NCBI GenBank assembly: GCA_018654255.1
Contig: JABILX010000005.1
Coordinates: 1-61,854 of the forward strand
Source: Candidatus Peregrinibacteria bacterium
Lineage (GTDB): Bacteria; Patescibacteriota; Gracilibacteria; UBA1369; LOWO2-01-FULL-3
Reading direction: 5' to 3'
DNA length: 61,854 nt
Shown here in pieces: positions 7,872 through 15,671 of this stretch; position 1 is the stretch's first letter, and the number at the start of each line of letters is the position of its first letter. Position numbers and translations under genes: made by a program. The notes under the pieces were generated by a model that ran no database searches, was not told where the DNA came from, and saw only the letters and a program-made list of their open reading frames with translations.

Positions 7872-8553
7872 GAGTTGCGAGCATTAATCTTAATATGAAT
7901 AAAAACAGATTGAAAATATCTAAATAAAGTGAGAGTGCTGCTTCGATATACATGTTTTCGGGATATCTTTTTAGTTTTTGGAAGTCATACATTATGAACC
8001 CTGTGAATAGGAGAACGCCGAATGCTGAATATACAATCTCCATTGTTCCGCCCCATGGGAAGAAAATTCCGAGAACTCCTGTGATAATGAGCCCGATTAT
8101 TCCGATCGTGAGGAATCCCCTCATTCCTGCGAGCTTGATATGAGTCGTCCATCCAAAGACTGCTGCAGCTATAAAAGTACAAGCTGTAGCAATCAATGCT
8201 TTCATGAGGATCATTACACCTCCTGTGCTTGCGAGTACCATTGCGATGAGTGGTGTTATGGTCATTCCTGTTATGAAGGCGAAGGCAGCGAACATTATTT
8301 TGTTCAGTGGGGATTTTTGGCTCCACTTTCTTGAGGTGAATATGATGGCGATTTCTACGATGAATAGCACCCACATAAGCGCTGGCATTTCTATAAACAA
8401 GCCTAGCCAGTAATTGTATGTCACGAAAGTTCCTGCTAGAGAGGCGAGGATTGCGAGCGTAAAGAACGACATTACTTTCCCAAAGAAAGTTGTTGAGTAG
8501 TTTTTGCCCATCACTTGCTGTTGTGGTTGATGAGGTTGTCGTGAATTAAACAT
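7864..8553 (-). CDS. BAX inhibitor-1/YccA family membrane protein
   Basis: A 229-residue integral membrane protein with about seven hydrophobic segments after a Gln/His-rich cytosolic N-terminus. The pattern of helices, the MYDFQ motif and the short C-terminal helix (LDIFNLFLFILRLML) fit the Bax-inhibitor-1/TMBIM family, whose members are pH-sensitive calcium leak channels or FtsH-associated proteins. The substrate is unknown. TAACC (minus, 8564-8568) lies ten bases upstream of ATG. It leads the yceD-rpmF-nusB-rnc run. Confidence 0.88.
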   Translation of the reverse strand: MFNSRQPHQPQQQVMGKNYSTTFFGKVMSFFTLAILASLAGTFVTYNYWLGLFIEMPALMWVLFIVEIAIIFTSRKWSQKSPLNKIMFAAFAFITGMTITPLIAMVLASTGGVMILMKALIATACTFIAAAVFGWTTHIKLAGMRGFLTIGIIGLIITGVLGIFFPWGGTMEIVYSAFGVLLFTGFIMYDFQKLKRYPENMYIEAALSLYLDIFNLFLFILRLMLATRD

Positions 8554-8610
8554 GATTGATTTTGGTTATTTTTTTAGCTTCGCGATTATAGATCAAAAAG
8601 TGTGTAAAAA

Positions 8611-8639
8611 AAAGCCCCTACTTTGGTAGTAAGGGCTTT
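8611..8639 (-). terminator. terminator for the 80-residue membrane protein gene
   Basis: AAAGCCC (8611-8617) pairs with GGGCTTT (8633-8639), with an inner CTAC/GTAG stem. A-runs on the plus strand give a U-tract for leftward transcripts. It separates the small gene at 8659 from the downstream block. Confidence 0.8.
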
Positions 8640-8658
8640 GAAGAAAACTTAGTTTAAT

Positions 8659-8901
8659 CTATTTCCATGATCCCATTATCTTGTTTAGAAGATTTTTTGT
8701 GTAATCTTCATTTATTTCTCTGACTTCTAATACTTTGGCTGGCAATTCTTTCTGGATAACACTCGACATTACGTTATGTGATAATGATCCTCCTACGCTT
8801 GGCGTTAACACCAATACCGCTAGCCCTACTACTAGAGCCACCAGCATTTTGGGCCTGTTCTTGCAGTCACAAGAATCGCAGTCTTTTTCGCATTTTTTCA
8901 T
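8659..8901 (-). CDS. small membrane protein with Cys-rich N-terminus
   Basis: An 80-residue protein. Residues 1-17 hold four cysteines among Lys and Asp (C4, C8, C11, C13), followed by one hydrophobic segment (about 19-35) and a polar helical tail. I do not recognise a family. The cysteines could bind a metal or be lipidated, but there is no proper lipobox. It has its own promoter (8939-8967), TAACC seven bases before ATG (8909-8913), and its own terminator, so it is a deliberately expressed single-gene unit. Confidence 0.65.
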   Translation of the reverse strand: MKKCEKDCDSCDCKNRPKMLVALVVGLAVLVLTPSVGGSLSHNVMSSVIQKELPAKVLEVREINEDYTKNLLNKIMGSWK

Positions 8902-8938
8902 TTTGAATGGTTAAGTTTTTGTTTTTATTTTATGTGTT

Positions 8939-8967
8939 ATTATACTATATTTTTCTCGGTTTGTAAA
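8939..8967 (-). promoter_or_regulatory. sigma-70-type promoter with a ~30-base leader
   Basis: On the minus strand TTTACA (8962-8967) and TATAAT (8939-8944) are separated by 17 bases. Transcription should begin near 8932, so TAACC at 8909-8913 lies within the 5' leader. This marks TAACC as an RNA or translational element rather than a promoter element. Confidence 0.8.
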
Positions 8968-8997
8968 GCCCCCGAAAGGATAGAAACACCCAGAAAA

Positions 8998-9018
8998 CAC
9001 CTGTTAAAAAACCAGGTG
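8998..9018 (-). terminator. terminator of the SLH gene
   Basis: CACCTG (8998-9003) pairs with CAGGTG (9013-9018), followed leftward by a short U-rich stretch. It lies 32 bases after the S-layer gene stop. Confidence 0.65.
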
Positions 9019-9049
9019 CTTTCGTTGAATTTTGAGTTGATTGAGAGTA

Positions 9050-11389
9050 CTATTTCACATCGTCCATCATGTCTTCAAGATCATCTAGACCGTCTGTTAG
9101 CTCTTCTAGATCGTAGTTGTCCATTGCGAATTGAAGCTCTTCTAATGCGTTTTTTGCCATTGTAAAAGCTTCAGCTCGATTGGTTGTGTCATTAGGACGA
9201 ACAGTTCCCTCTGGATCACCTTGCATTACACCATATGTGTTAAGCGTTTTGATGTATTTGCCATATTTATGACCTTGTAGATCTGAGAAATCGCCTTGTC
9301 CTTCTTGGATTGGAAGTCCTAGAAGTTCAACCATCAATCTTGCCATTTCACCTCTTGTGATCTTGTGATTTGGATCAAGTAACGTTATTCCTTTACCTTC
9401 TACTGCTTTGTAGTAACCTTGAGCCCAGTGTCCGTTTGCCGCTGCGAAGTCAGAATTTCCTTGCACTTGTCCCATCCCCATGGACTCAGAGAGAACTTTT
9501 AGCATCTCTGAGAATGTAGTTGTTCCAGAAGGATCGAACATTGCCTTTCCGCCTTCTATTTTACCTGAGATTCCAAGTTCGTTTTTGTGAGCCGCATCAT
9601 AGAACCAATTTTCAGATGTTGCGTCTTCAAATTTTGCTACACCCATTGAGACTTCGTCGTGTCTTGATTGTGATTGTAGGTTTTCTAGCATTGCTACCAG
9701 TTCTGACACTGTCATTGTTCCAGATTTTACTTCTTCTAAAGCTGCTATAAGATCGTCTAATGCCTGACCAAAGTAGTTACGACCTAGTATCATTTCTTTA
9801 TATGATCCTAATGAAGATTTTTCAGAGTGTGCATTGTCGAAGGCATCTTTTAGATCGCCAAATTTGCCAAGCAATTCTCCCTTCATATTCTCGGGAACGT
9901 GCCCTAAGATCTTGAACATTTTGTCTACCATTGCTGGGTCTGAAATCTTGTTAACCAATGATGGGTCAAGGTTTAACAGATATGTAATAACATCTGTAGC
10001 CTCTCCGTAGTTTTTGTCCTTGAATGCATCTTTTAGATTTTCATTTGCTTGATCATCTATTCCGAGATCCCTGAAGTCTTCTGGCGCTCCAAATAGTTTA
10101 CCTGCCTTTCGACCAAGGTGTTCTAGTCTCATTTGTACTTCTTTAACACAGTGTTGTTTTCCATTTTCACTGCACTCTTTCCCTTTTGCGACTAGAGTTT
10201 CTGCAACCTCAGCCATTTTATCAAATTTATCTTTCAAAGCATCTGGAAGATTTGGATATTCATTTTCACGAGCGTATTCAATTTCATCCAGTATGTCCTC
10301 AAACATTTTGTTTGCCCACATTAAGTGCTGCATTTCCTCGAATTCCCACCAGAAACCTTCTGTTTCAAAACGGATGTCTTCCTCTTCGTATCGGAGGTCT
10401 TCTGCGTCCATCTGTTCGTCGAAATATTCTGCTGTCCAAATTTTACATTCTGTACTTTCCATTAGAGCTTTTCTCTCTGCTTTGATTTCTGCGAGTCTTT
10501 CCATGCTATCCAAATAGGCCTCAATCTTGTCAGTCCAATCATCATCTGCAAATTCCAGAACTTCCTCCAAGTGTTTTCTCGTTCTTTCCTGATCTTTATC
10601 CATTCTTTCTTGCTCTCTATCCATCCATCCTAATTCATTCCAACACCTATATACATTTAACTCTGACGATATACCGTTTTCACCGTGAAGAGCTTGTCTG
10701 TATTCATCCAATTCTTCCCAAGTTAGCCCTCCACAAGATTCCAAAGCTTCTGAAATTTCTTTTGCCTGTGACAGAAGTGATTCAAAATCAACCGTGCTGT
10801 TTTCCATTCTTTCTTCTTTTTTGATCATGTGTTCGAGTTCTCGAACCAATCTTCTTGCGTCTCTTTTGTCGAATTTGCAGTCATCGTCTGATGCGGTGCT
10901 TGACCAGTCGTCGTTGTTCCAGTTTCCTTCATCGTTGTTGTGGTTGTTATTGTCCCAGTTTCCTTCGTCGTTCCAGTCCTTGTCGTCATGCCAGTTGTCG
11001 TTTGGTGGAGGTGGATTGCTGCCATCATTCCAGTTGTCGTCGCTCCAGTTGTCGCCGTTGTTTGGGGGTGGGGGGTTGCTTCCATCGTTCCAGTTGTCTT
11101 CTTCCCAGTTGTCGTCGTCAAATTCATCGTCGTCTTCGTAAAATTCATCATCGTCTTCGTAAAATTCATCATCGTCTTCGTAAAATTCATCATCGTCTTC
11201 GTCCAAATCTCCTTCAGTGCCATCAGTACTATCCTGATCATCCACAGTTGTACTTGCATCTGTATCTCCAGCTGCATCATCTACAGATGCTTCTGCTATC
11301 ATAGAATATGATGGGAGGATAAATACCCCAAGAGCAACTACTAGAGCTAGTAGTATCTGAGAGTATCCGTGCTTTTTACATTTTTTCAT
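9050..11389 (-). CDS. S-layer homology (SLH) domain surface protein
   Basis: A 779-residue exported protein. It has a basic start and hydrophobic signal segment (about 8-33), then an extremely acidic region (about 45-180) with four DDDEFYE-type repeats and Trp/Asn/Asp/Pro-rich repeats, then a long helical and charged middle (about 185-570) with scattered cysteines. Three SLH motifs end the protein (about 590-755), which normally tether proteins to cell-wall polymers. It is likely an S-layer or cell-surface protein. ATG at 11389 is preferred to the TTG at 11395 because TAACC (11398-11402) then lies eight bases upstream, as in other genes here. Confidence 0.85.
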   Translation of the reverse strand: MKKCKKHGYSQILLALVVALGVFILPSYSMIAEASVDDAAGDTDASTTVDDQDSTDGTEGDLDEDDDEFYEDDDEFYEDDDEFYEDDDEFDDDNWEEDNWNDGSNPPPPNNGDNWSDDNWNDGSNPPPPNDNWHDDKDWNDEGNWDNNNHNNDEGNWNNDDWSSTASDDDCKFDKRDARRLVRELEHMIKKEERMENSTVDFESLLSQAKEISEALESCGGLTWEELDEYRQALHGENGISSELNVYRCWNELGWMDREQERMDKDQERTRKHLEEVLEFADDDWTDKIEAYLDSMERLAEIKAERKALMESTECKIWTAEYFDEQMDAEDLRYEEEDIRFETEGFWWEFEEMQHLMWANKMFEDILDEIEYARENEYPNLPDALKDKFDKMAEVAETLVAKGKECSENGKQHCVKEVQMRLEHLGRKAGKLFGAPEDFRDLGIDDQANENLKDAFKDKNYGEATDVITYLLNLDPSLVNKISDPAMVDKMFKILGHVPENMKGELLGKFGDLKDAFDNAHSEKSSLGSYKEMILGRNYFGQALDDLIAALEEVKSGTMTVSELVAMLENLQSQSRHDEVSMGVAKFEDATSENWFYDAAHKNELGISGKIEGGKAMFDPSGTTTFSEMLKVLSESMGMGQVQGNSDFAAANGHWAQGYYKAVEGKGITLLDPNHKITRGEMARLMVELLGLPIQEGQGDFSDLQGHKYGKYIKTLNTYGVMQGDPEGTVRPNDTTNRAEAFTMAKNALEELQFAMDNYDLEELTDGLDDLEDMMDDVK
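11119..11202 (-). repeat. four 21-bp tandem repeats in the SLH gene
   Basis: Four near-identical 21-bp units, with core attcatcatcgtcttcgt on the plus strand, encode the DDDEFYE repeats. Near-identity at the DNA level suggests recent slippage expansion and possible copy-number variation between strains. Confidence 0.85.
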
Positions 11390-11492
11390 TTTCAATTGGT
11401 TAAATTATTGTTTTTTATTTATTTATAAACTAGTGTCCTAAGCTTGCTCTCTTGGTAGTTTTCAGGTATAAATGTTGGGTAATTTTTTTCTT

Positions 11493-12629
11493 ATGAAAGA
11501 GCAATTAAGCTGGGTTGAGATTTCGAAAAAATCTCTCTCCCACAATGTTAGTGCTTTAAAGGAGAGACTGTCAAATGATTGTTTGTTTTGCCCTTGTGTT
11601 AAAGCAAATGCTTATGGTCACGGCCTCGTTGAAACATCTAAAATTCTTCTTGACGCAGGTGCTGATTGGCTTTCAGTAAATGCTTTGTATGAAGCCGAGA
11701 TTCTCCGCGAAGCAGGAGTTACAGCTCCTATCTATGTCATGGGATATACTTTGTTAAATGATTTGGAGAAAGCTTGGAATTTGGATGTTAGATTGGTTGT
11801 TTATGATCTGGAGACAGTGGTGAAGTTGGGTGAGATCGCACGGAGTCGATCTGGAGACGAGTCTTTGAAGCTACATCTCAAAGTTGAAACTGGAAACAAT
11901 AGGCAGGGAGTTGAAGTTGAAGATGTTGTTTCGTTCGCTGAAGAAATCACCAAGGTTGAAGGTTTGGAATTGGAAGGGATTGCTACTCATTTCGCAAATA
12001 TCGAGGATACGACTGATCATACTTATGCTTTTAAACAGGTTGATAGGTTCAAAGAGGCTGCAAATCTATTGAGAGAGGCCGGATTTGATAATTTTATAAT
12101 GCATTGTGCTAATTCTGCCGCAACTATTCTTTATCCTGAGACTCATTTTGATATGGCTAGAGTTGGTATCGCAGCTTACGGAATGTGGCCTTCTCCTGAG
12201 ACTCGAGTGACTTATCAGAATCTTAATAAGAACGGATTTTCTTTGAAACCTGCTTTTGTTTGGAAGTCTGTGGTTGCTCAGATCAAGACTGCTCCAAAAG
12301 ATAGCGCTATTGGATATGGATGTTCCTATAAGACGACTCGTGATACTCGGGTGGCGATTATCCCTATTGGTTACTATGACGGGTATGACAGACACTTATC
12401 GAATAGCTCTTATGTTTTGATTCGTGGTCATCGTGCGAAATTGCTCGGAAGGGTTTGTATGAATATTATTATGGTTGATGTGACTGATATTCCTGATATT
12501 GAGTTGGAGGATGAGGTGACTTTGCTCGGTGACGAGATAACAGCAGAGATGTTTGCTGGCTGGATCGGGACTATTAATTATGAAGTTACTACTAGGGTGA
12601 ACGAGAGGATTCCTAGAGTGGTTGTATAA
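11493..12629 (+). CDS. alr: alanine racemase
   Basis: A 378-residue fold-type III PLP enzyme that makes D-alanine for peptidoglycan. The PLP lysine lies in VKANAYGHG near residue 36, and the C-terminal catalytic Tyr region reads GYGCSYKT with the usual IPIGYYDGYDR. I chose ATG at 11493 because the ATG at 11472 overlaps a likely -10 box (TATAAA, 11467-11472). It is followed within nine bases by vanX and then ddl, forming a D-alanine gene set. Confidence 0.95.
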   Translation: MKEQLSWVEISKKSLSHNVSALKERLSNDCLFCPCVKANAYGHGLVETSKILLDAGADWLSVNALYEAEILREAGVTAPIYVMGYTLLNDLEKAWNLDVRLVVYDLETVVKLGEIARSRSGDESLKLHLKVETGNNRQGVEVEDVVSFAEEITKVEGLELEGIATHFANIEDTTDHTYAFKQVDRFKEAANLLREAGFDNFIMHCANSAATILYPETHFDMARVGIAAYGMWPSPETRVTYQNLNKNGFSLKPAFVWKSVVAQIKTAPKDSAIGYGCSYKTTRDTRVAIIPIGYYDGYDRHLSNSSYVLIRGHRAKLLGRVCMNIIMVDVTDIPDIELEDEVTLLGDEITAEMFAGWIGTINYEVTTRVNERIPRVVV

Positions 12630-12630
12630 G
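12625..12630 (+). promoter_or_regulatory. -10 box seven bases before vanX
   Basis: TATAAG ends seven bases before the ATG at 12638, inside the alr 3' end. If used, transcription would begin at or next to the start codon (leaderless). Confidence 0.45.
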
Positions 12631-12637
12631 CGCGTTT

Positions 12638-13303
12638 ATGAACAATAAATTTATACAGATTAATGATAATGGTGAGGGTTTGATTGAGATTCCTCGCTTT
12701 TTTATTGTCGAGCCGATGTATTTCAAGCAAGGTTTGACTTCTGATGATTCGATGCACTTGCGTGAAGGGATTGTAGAAAAATTGCTTCGGGCAAAAAGAC
12801 ATTTGCCGAAAGGCTGGAACTTCAAGATTTGGGATGGATATCGTCCTCTTTCTGTTCAAGAGAAGTTGCACAAGGGATTGTGGGACTTGCGATCCAATGA
12901 GAATCCTTCTTGGGGCGAAGCTGAATTGAAAGAAGCTGTGGAGAGATTTGTTGCTTTCCCTAGTTATGATCCTGCAAAACCATCACCTCACAATACTGGT
13001 GGAGCCGTTGATCTCACTATCGTTACTGACGATGGAATTGAATTACCGATGGGAACTGAGTTTGATGAATTTCACGAGAGGTCGTATTCGGATTATTTTT
13101 TGGGCCAGGATGGTCCTGATGATGGTAGTGCGGATTTTGAAGCACGAGTGCATCAATCCAACCGAGATCTATTACGCGAGTTGATTGCTTCAGAGGGTTT
13201 TGCGCCTTATAAATGGGAGTGGTGGCATTTTAGTTTTGGAAATCAAGATTGGGCCTCTCATTCGGGCAACGAGGTTGCCATTTATGGGTCAAAAGAGTTA
13301 TAA
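12638..13303 (+). CDS. vanX: D-alanyl-D-alanine dipeptidase (VanX/DdpX family)
   Basis: A 221-residue zinc dipeptidase. The zinc ligands appear in SPHNTGGAVD (about 117-126) and EWWHF near residue 198, and the substrate Arg region in WDGYRPL. Family members split D-Ala-D-Ala, either for vancomycin resistance or to recycle cell-wall dipeptide. It has no signal peptide, so it is cytosolic. Sitting between alr and ddl it would oppose the ligase, which points to recycling or regulation unless the ligase makes another depsipeptide. Confidence 0.92.
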   Translation: MNNKFIQINDNGEGLIEIPRFFIVEPMYFKQGLTSDDSMHLREGIVEKLLRAKRHLPKGWNFKIWDGYRPLSVQEKLHKGLWDLRSNENPSWGEAELKEAVERFVAFPSYDPAKPSPHNTGGAVDLTIVTDDGIELPMGTEFDEFHERSYSDYFLGQDGPDDGSADFEARVHQSNRDLLRELIASEGFAPYKWEWWHFSFGNQDWASHSGNEVAIYGSKEL

Positions 13304-13304
13304 T
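13299..13304 (+). promoter_or_regulatory. -10 box eight bases before ddl (leaderless)
   Basis: TATAAT at 13299-13304 includes the vanX stop codon and ends eight bases before the ddl ATG. TTGCCA at 13275-13280 is a reasonable -35 at 18-base spacing. Confidence 0.65.
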
Positions 13305-13312
13305 CCCCGCCG

Positions 13313-14383
13313 ATGAAAACTGTAGGAATCATTTTTGGAGGGAAAAGTGGCGAGCATGAAGTTTCGCTCGTTTCTGCAACAAGTGTTCTTCGCGAAATAC
13401 CTCGCGATAAGTATAAAGCTGTTGAAATTGGAATCGATAAAAAGGGTAATTGGTATCGAGGTAAGGGACTTCTTGAGAAGTTCAAATCAGGTTCTTTTGA
13501 TTCATTGGTGAGTGTGAGTTTTGAGGAGGCTTTGGAGGGATGTGATATTGCTTTCCCTGTTTTGCATGGTCCTTTTGGTGAGGATGGCACTATTCAGGGA
13601 TTGTTTGAGATGATGGGAATTGCGTATGTTGGATGTGGGGTTTTGGCGTCGAGTGCTTGTATGGACAAAATTATTTGCAAAGATGTTTTGGATAAGGCTG
13701 GTTTGGCTATTGTTCCTTATGTTAGCTTCACGCGTGAAGAGTGGTCAGCTAAGTCTGATGATATTGTATCGAAAATTGAAAATGAAGTTGGATATCCTTG
13801 TTTTGTGAAGCCATCGAACATGGGATCTTCTGTTGGAATAACCAAAGTTGTTTCTGGAGATGGTCTGAATGATGCTATCGATTTTGCAGCAAAATTTGAT
13901 AGTAGAGTGTTGGTTGAAAAAGGAATAAATGCACGCGAGATTGAATGTGCTGTTCTTGGGAATGAAGATGCCGAGGCTGCTGAGCTGGGAGAGATTTTGG
14001 TTGGTGGAGAGTTTTATGACTATGACGACAAATATGTTGATGGGAAATCGTCCACTCAAATTCCCGTGAAAGATTTGAGCGATGAAAAGAAAAAAGAAAT
14101 TCAAGAAATTTGTGTAAAAGCATATAAAGCGATGGATTGCAGCGGACTTTCTAGAGTTGATTGTTTTTTGGATAGAGATACTGGCGAGATATATTTGAAT
14201 GAAATAAATACCCTTCCTGGGTTCACTTCGATAAGCATGTATCCACAAATGTGGACAGCATCTGGGGTCACTTATCCTGAATTAATTGATCGGCTTATAG
14301 AGTTCGGGCTTGATCGCTTTAAAGAGAGAGCGAAAAATCAAATAAGTTTTGACAGCGGTAGCAACTGGTTTAAAGCTTCTTGA
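13313..14383 (+). CDS. ddl: D-alanine-D-alanine ligase
   Basis: A 356-residue ATP-grasp ligase. The N-terminal GGKSGEHEVS, the FVKPSNMGSSVG ATP loop (about 160-172), the omega-loop with FYDYDDKY (about 238-245) and the metal-binding NEINTLPGFT (about 302-311) are all present. The Tyr/Lys in the omega loop matches D-Ala-D-Ala ligases rather than VanA-type D-Ala-D-Lac ligases, which have His there. This makes a van resistance cassette less likely even though vanX is next door. Confidence 0.93.
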   Translation: MKTVGIIFGGKSGEHEVSLVSATSVLREIPRDKYKAVEIGIDKKGNWYRGKGLLEKFKSGSFDSLVSVSFEEALEGCDIAFPVLHGPFGEDGTIQGLFEMMGIAYVGCGVLASSACMDKIICKDVLDKAGLAIVPYVSFTREEWSAKSDDIVSKIENEVGYPCFVKPSNMGSSVGITKVVSGDGLNDAIDFAAKFDSRVLVEKGINAREIECAVLGNEDAEAAELGEILVGGEFYDYDDKYVDGKSSTQIPVKDLSDEKKKEIQEICVKAYKAMDCSGLSRVDCFLDRDTGEIYLNEINTLPGFTSISMYPQMWTASGVTYPELIDRLIEFGLDRFKERAKNQISFDSGSNWFKAS

Positions 14384-14402
14384 TCTTTAGGCATATCTTA
14401 AG

Positions 14403-14408
14403 TATATT
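14403..14408 (+). promoter_or_regulatory. -10 box six bases before ftsA (leaderless)
   Basis: TATATT at 14403-14408 ends six bases before the ATG at 14415. No -35 stands out. Confidence 0.45.
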
Positions 14409-14414
14409 TCGCTC

Positions 14415-15668
14415 ATGCCCCTCTTTCGTCGAAAAAAATCTACCTCATCTGGAAATGGCAATTTTATTGCATTGGATGTTGGTACAGATGAAGTCAAAGC
14501 TTTGCTCGTTGAAACTGATGGGAGCAGAGGACGTGTTCTTGGTGTTGGAAAAAGATCTCAGAAACTTGGAGATATGCAAAGTGGCGCTGTCACCGACATT
14601 GCTTCTGTTATTTCGAATTGTCATACCACAATAAAAGACGCCGAGAGAATGGCTGGGGCGAGAGCTCATCAAGTCATCATCGGTATTGGAGGAGAACTTG
14701 TCAAAGGAGCTACGACGACCGTTTCTTATGTTCGACGTGATCCAACTTCAAAGATTGATTTGGCTGAACTCAAAAATATCGTCCACAAAATCCAATGGAA
14801 AGCTTTTGACCAGGTGAGAAGTCAACTTTCTTATGAGACCGGCTACAATGAAATTGATGTTAAGCTCATCAACGCTGCAATAGTAGATGTTCGTATCGAT
14901 GGCTACAAAGTCACGAATCCGATTGGCTTCCAGGGCAAAGAAGTGAGCGTAAGTGTTTTCAATGCGTTCGCGCCACTTGTTCATTATGGGGCGTTGCAGA
15001 CTATTGCCGCTGAGATTGACAAAGAGATCTTGGCTATCACTGCAGAACCTTATGCTATTACTCGAGCTTTGGAAAATGATGATGCCAAATTTGGAGCTAT
15101 CTTCATAGATGTTGGAGGTGGGACTACTGATATTGCTGTTGTTCGTGATGGAATGTTGGAAGGGACGAAGATGTTTACCCTTGGTGGAAGAACTTTCACA
15201 AAAAGATTGGCTCAGAGTCTAAATATTTCATTCAATGAAGCTGAAGAAATCAAAATTGCTTATGCGAGCGACAAATTGGAAAAACAATCTCATCGGATTG
15301 TTCGTGAAGCTATGAAGAGTGATTGTGATGTTTGGCTTTCTGGTGTTGCACTGACTTTGAGTGAGTTTGAGGATATCGATGTTCTACCTTCCAAGATACT
15401 TTTGTGTGGAGGTGGTTCTAACCTGCCTGAAATTCGCGAAGCTCTCGAATCGCGTGAGTGGGTGCAGTCGATTCCTTTTGTAAAAAAACCGCAAATTTCT
15501 TTTGTTAATACAAAATATATTTCTAGTATTTCTGACGAAACGAAAACATTGACCAATCCTGAAGATGTAACCCCTCTAGCACTCGCCCACTTGGGCATTG
15601 AATTCACTAGAGAGGAGCAGGTCCTTTCTAAAGTTCTAAAAAAAGTTGTCCGCTTAATGCAAATTTAA
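14415..15668 (+). CDS. ftsA: FtsA-type actin-like cell-division ATPase
   Basis: A 417-residue actin-fold ATPase. Phosphate 1 (LDVGTDEVKAL, about 19-29), an SHS2 insertion (about 80-165), phosphate 2 (FIDVGGGTTDIAV, about 230-242) and the adenosine motif (LCGGGSNLPEI, about 330-340) are present. The C-terminal helix (VLKKVVRLMQI) could be the membrane-targeting amphipathic helix. FtsA normally tethers FtsZ to the membrane, but no ftsZ is in the window. The next gene, three bases on, encodes a single-pass membrane protein. Confidence 0.88.
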   Translation: MPLFRRKKSTSSGNGNFIALDVGTDEVKALLVETDGSRGRVLGVGKRSQKLGDMQSGAVTDIASVISNCHTTIKDAERMAGARAHQVIIGIGGELVKGATTTVSYVRRDPTSKIDLAELKNIVHKIQWKAFDQVRSQLSYETGYNEIDVKLINAAIVDVRIDGYKVTNPIGFQGKEVSVSVFNAFAPLVHYGALQTIAAEIDKEILAITAEPYAITRALENDDAKFGAIFIDVGGGTTDIAVVRDGMLEGTKMFTLGGRTFTKRLAQSLNISFNEAEEIKIAYASDKLEKQSHRIVREAMKSDCDVWLSGVALTLSEFEDIDVLPSKILLCGGGSNLPEIREALESREWVQSIPFVKKPQISFVNTKYISSISDETKTLTNPEDVTPLALAHLGIEFTREEQVLSKVLKKVVRLMQI

Positions 15669-15671
15669 TAA

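Noticed and set aside
10794-11311. Long open frames opposite the SLH gene
   Set aside because: They are shadows of the repetitive Asp/Glu codons; the minus-strand frame has the signal peptide and SLH motifs.
12638-14383. Vancomycin-resistance operon
   Set aside because: No vanH, vanA-type ligase signature, or VanS/VanR; the ligase omega loop is of the D-Ala-D-Ala type.
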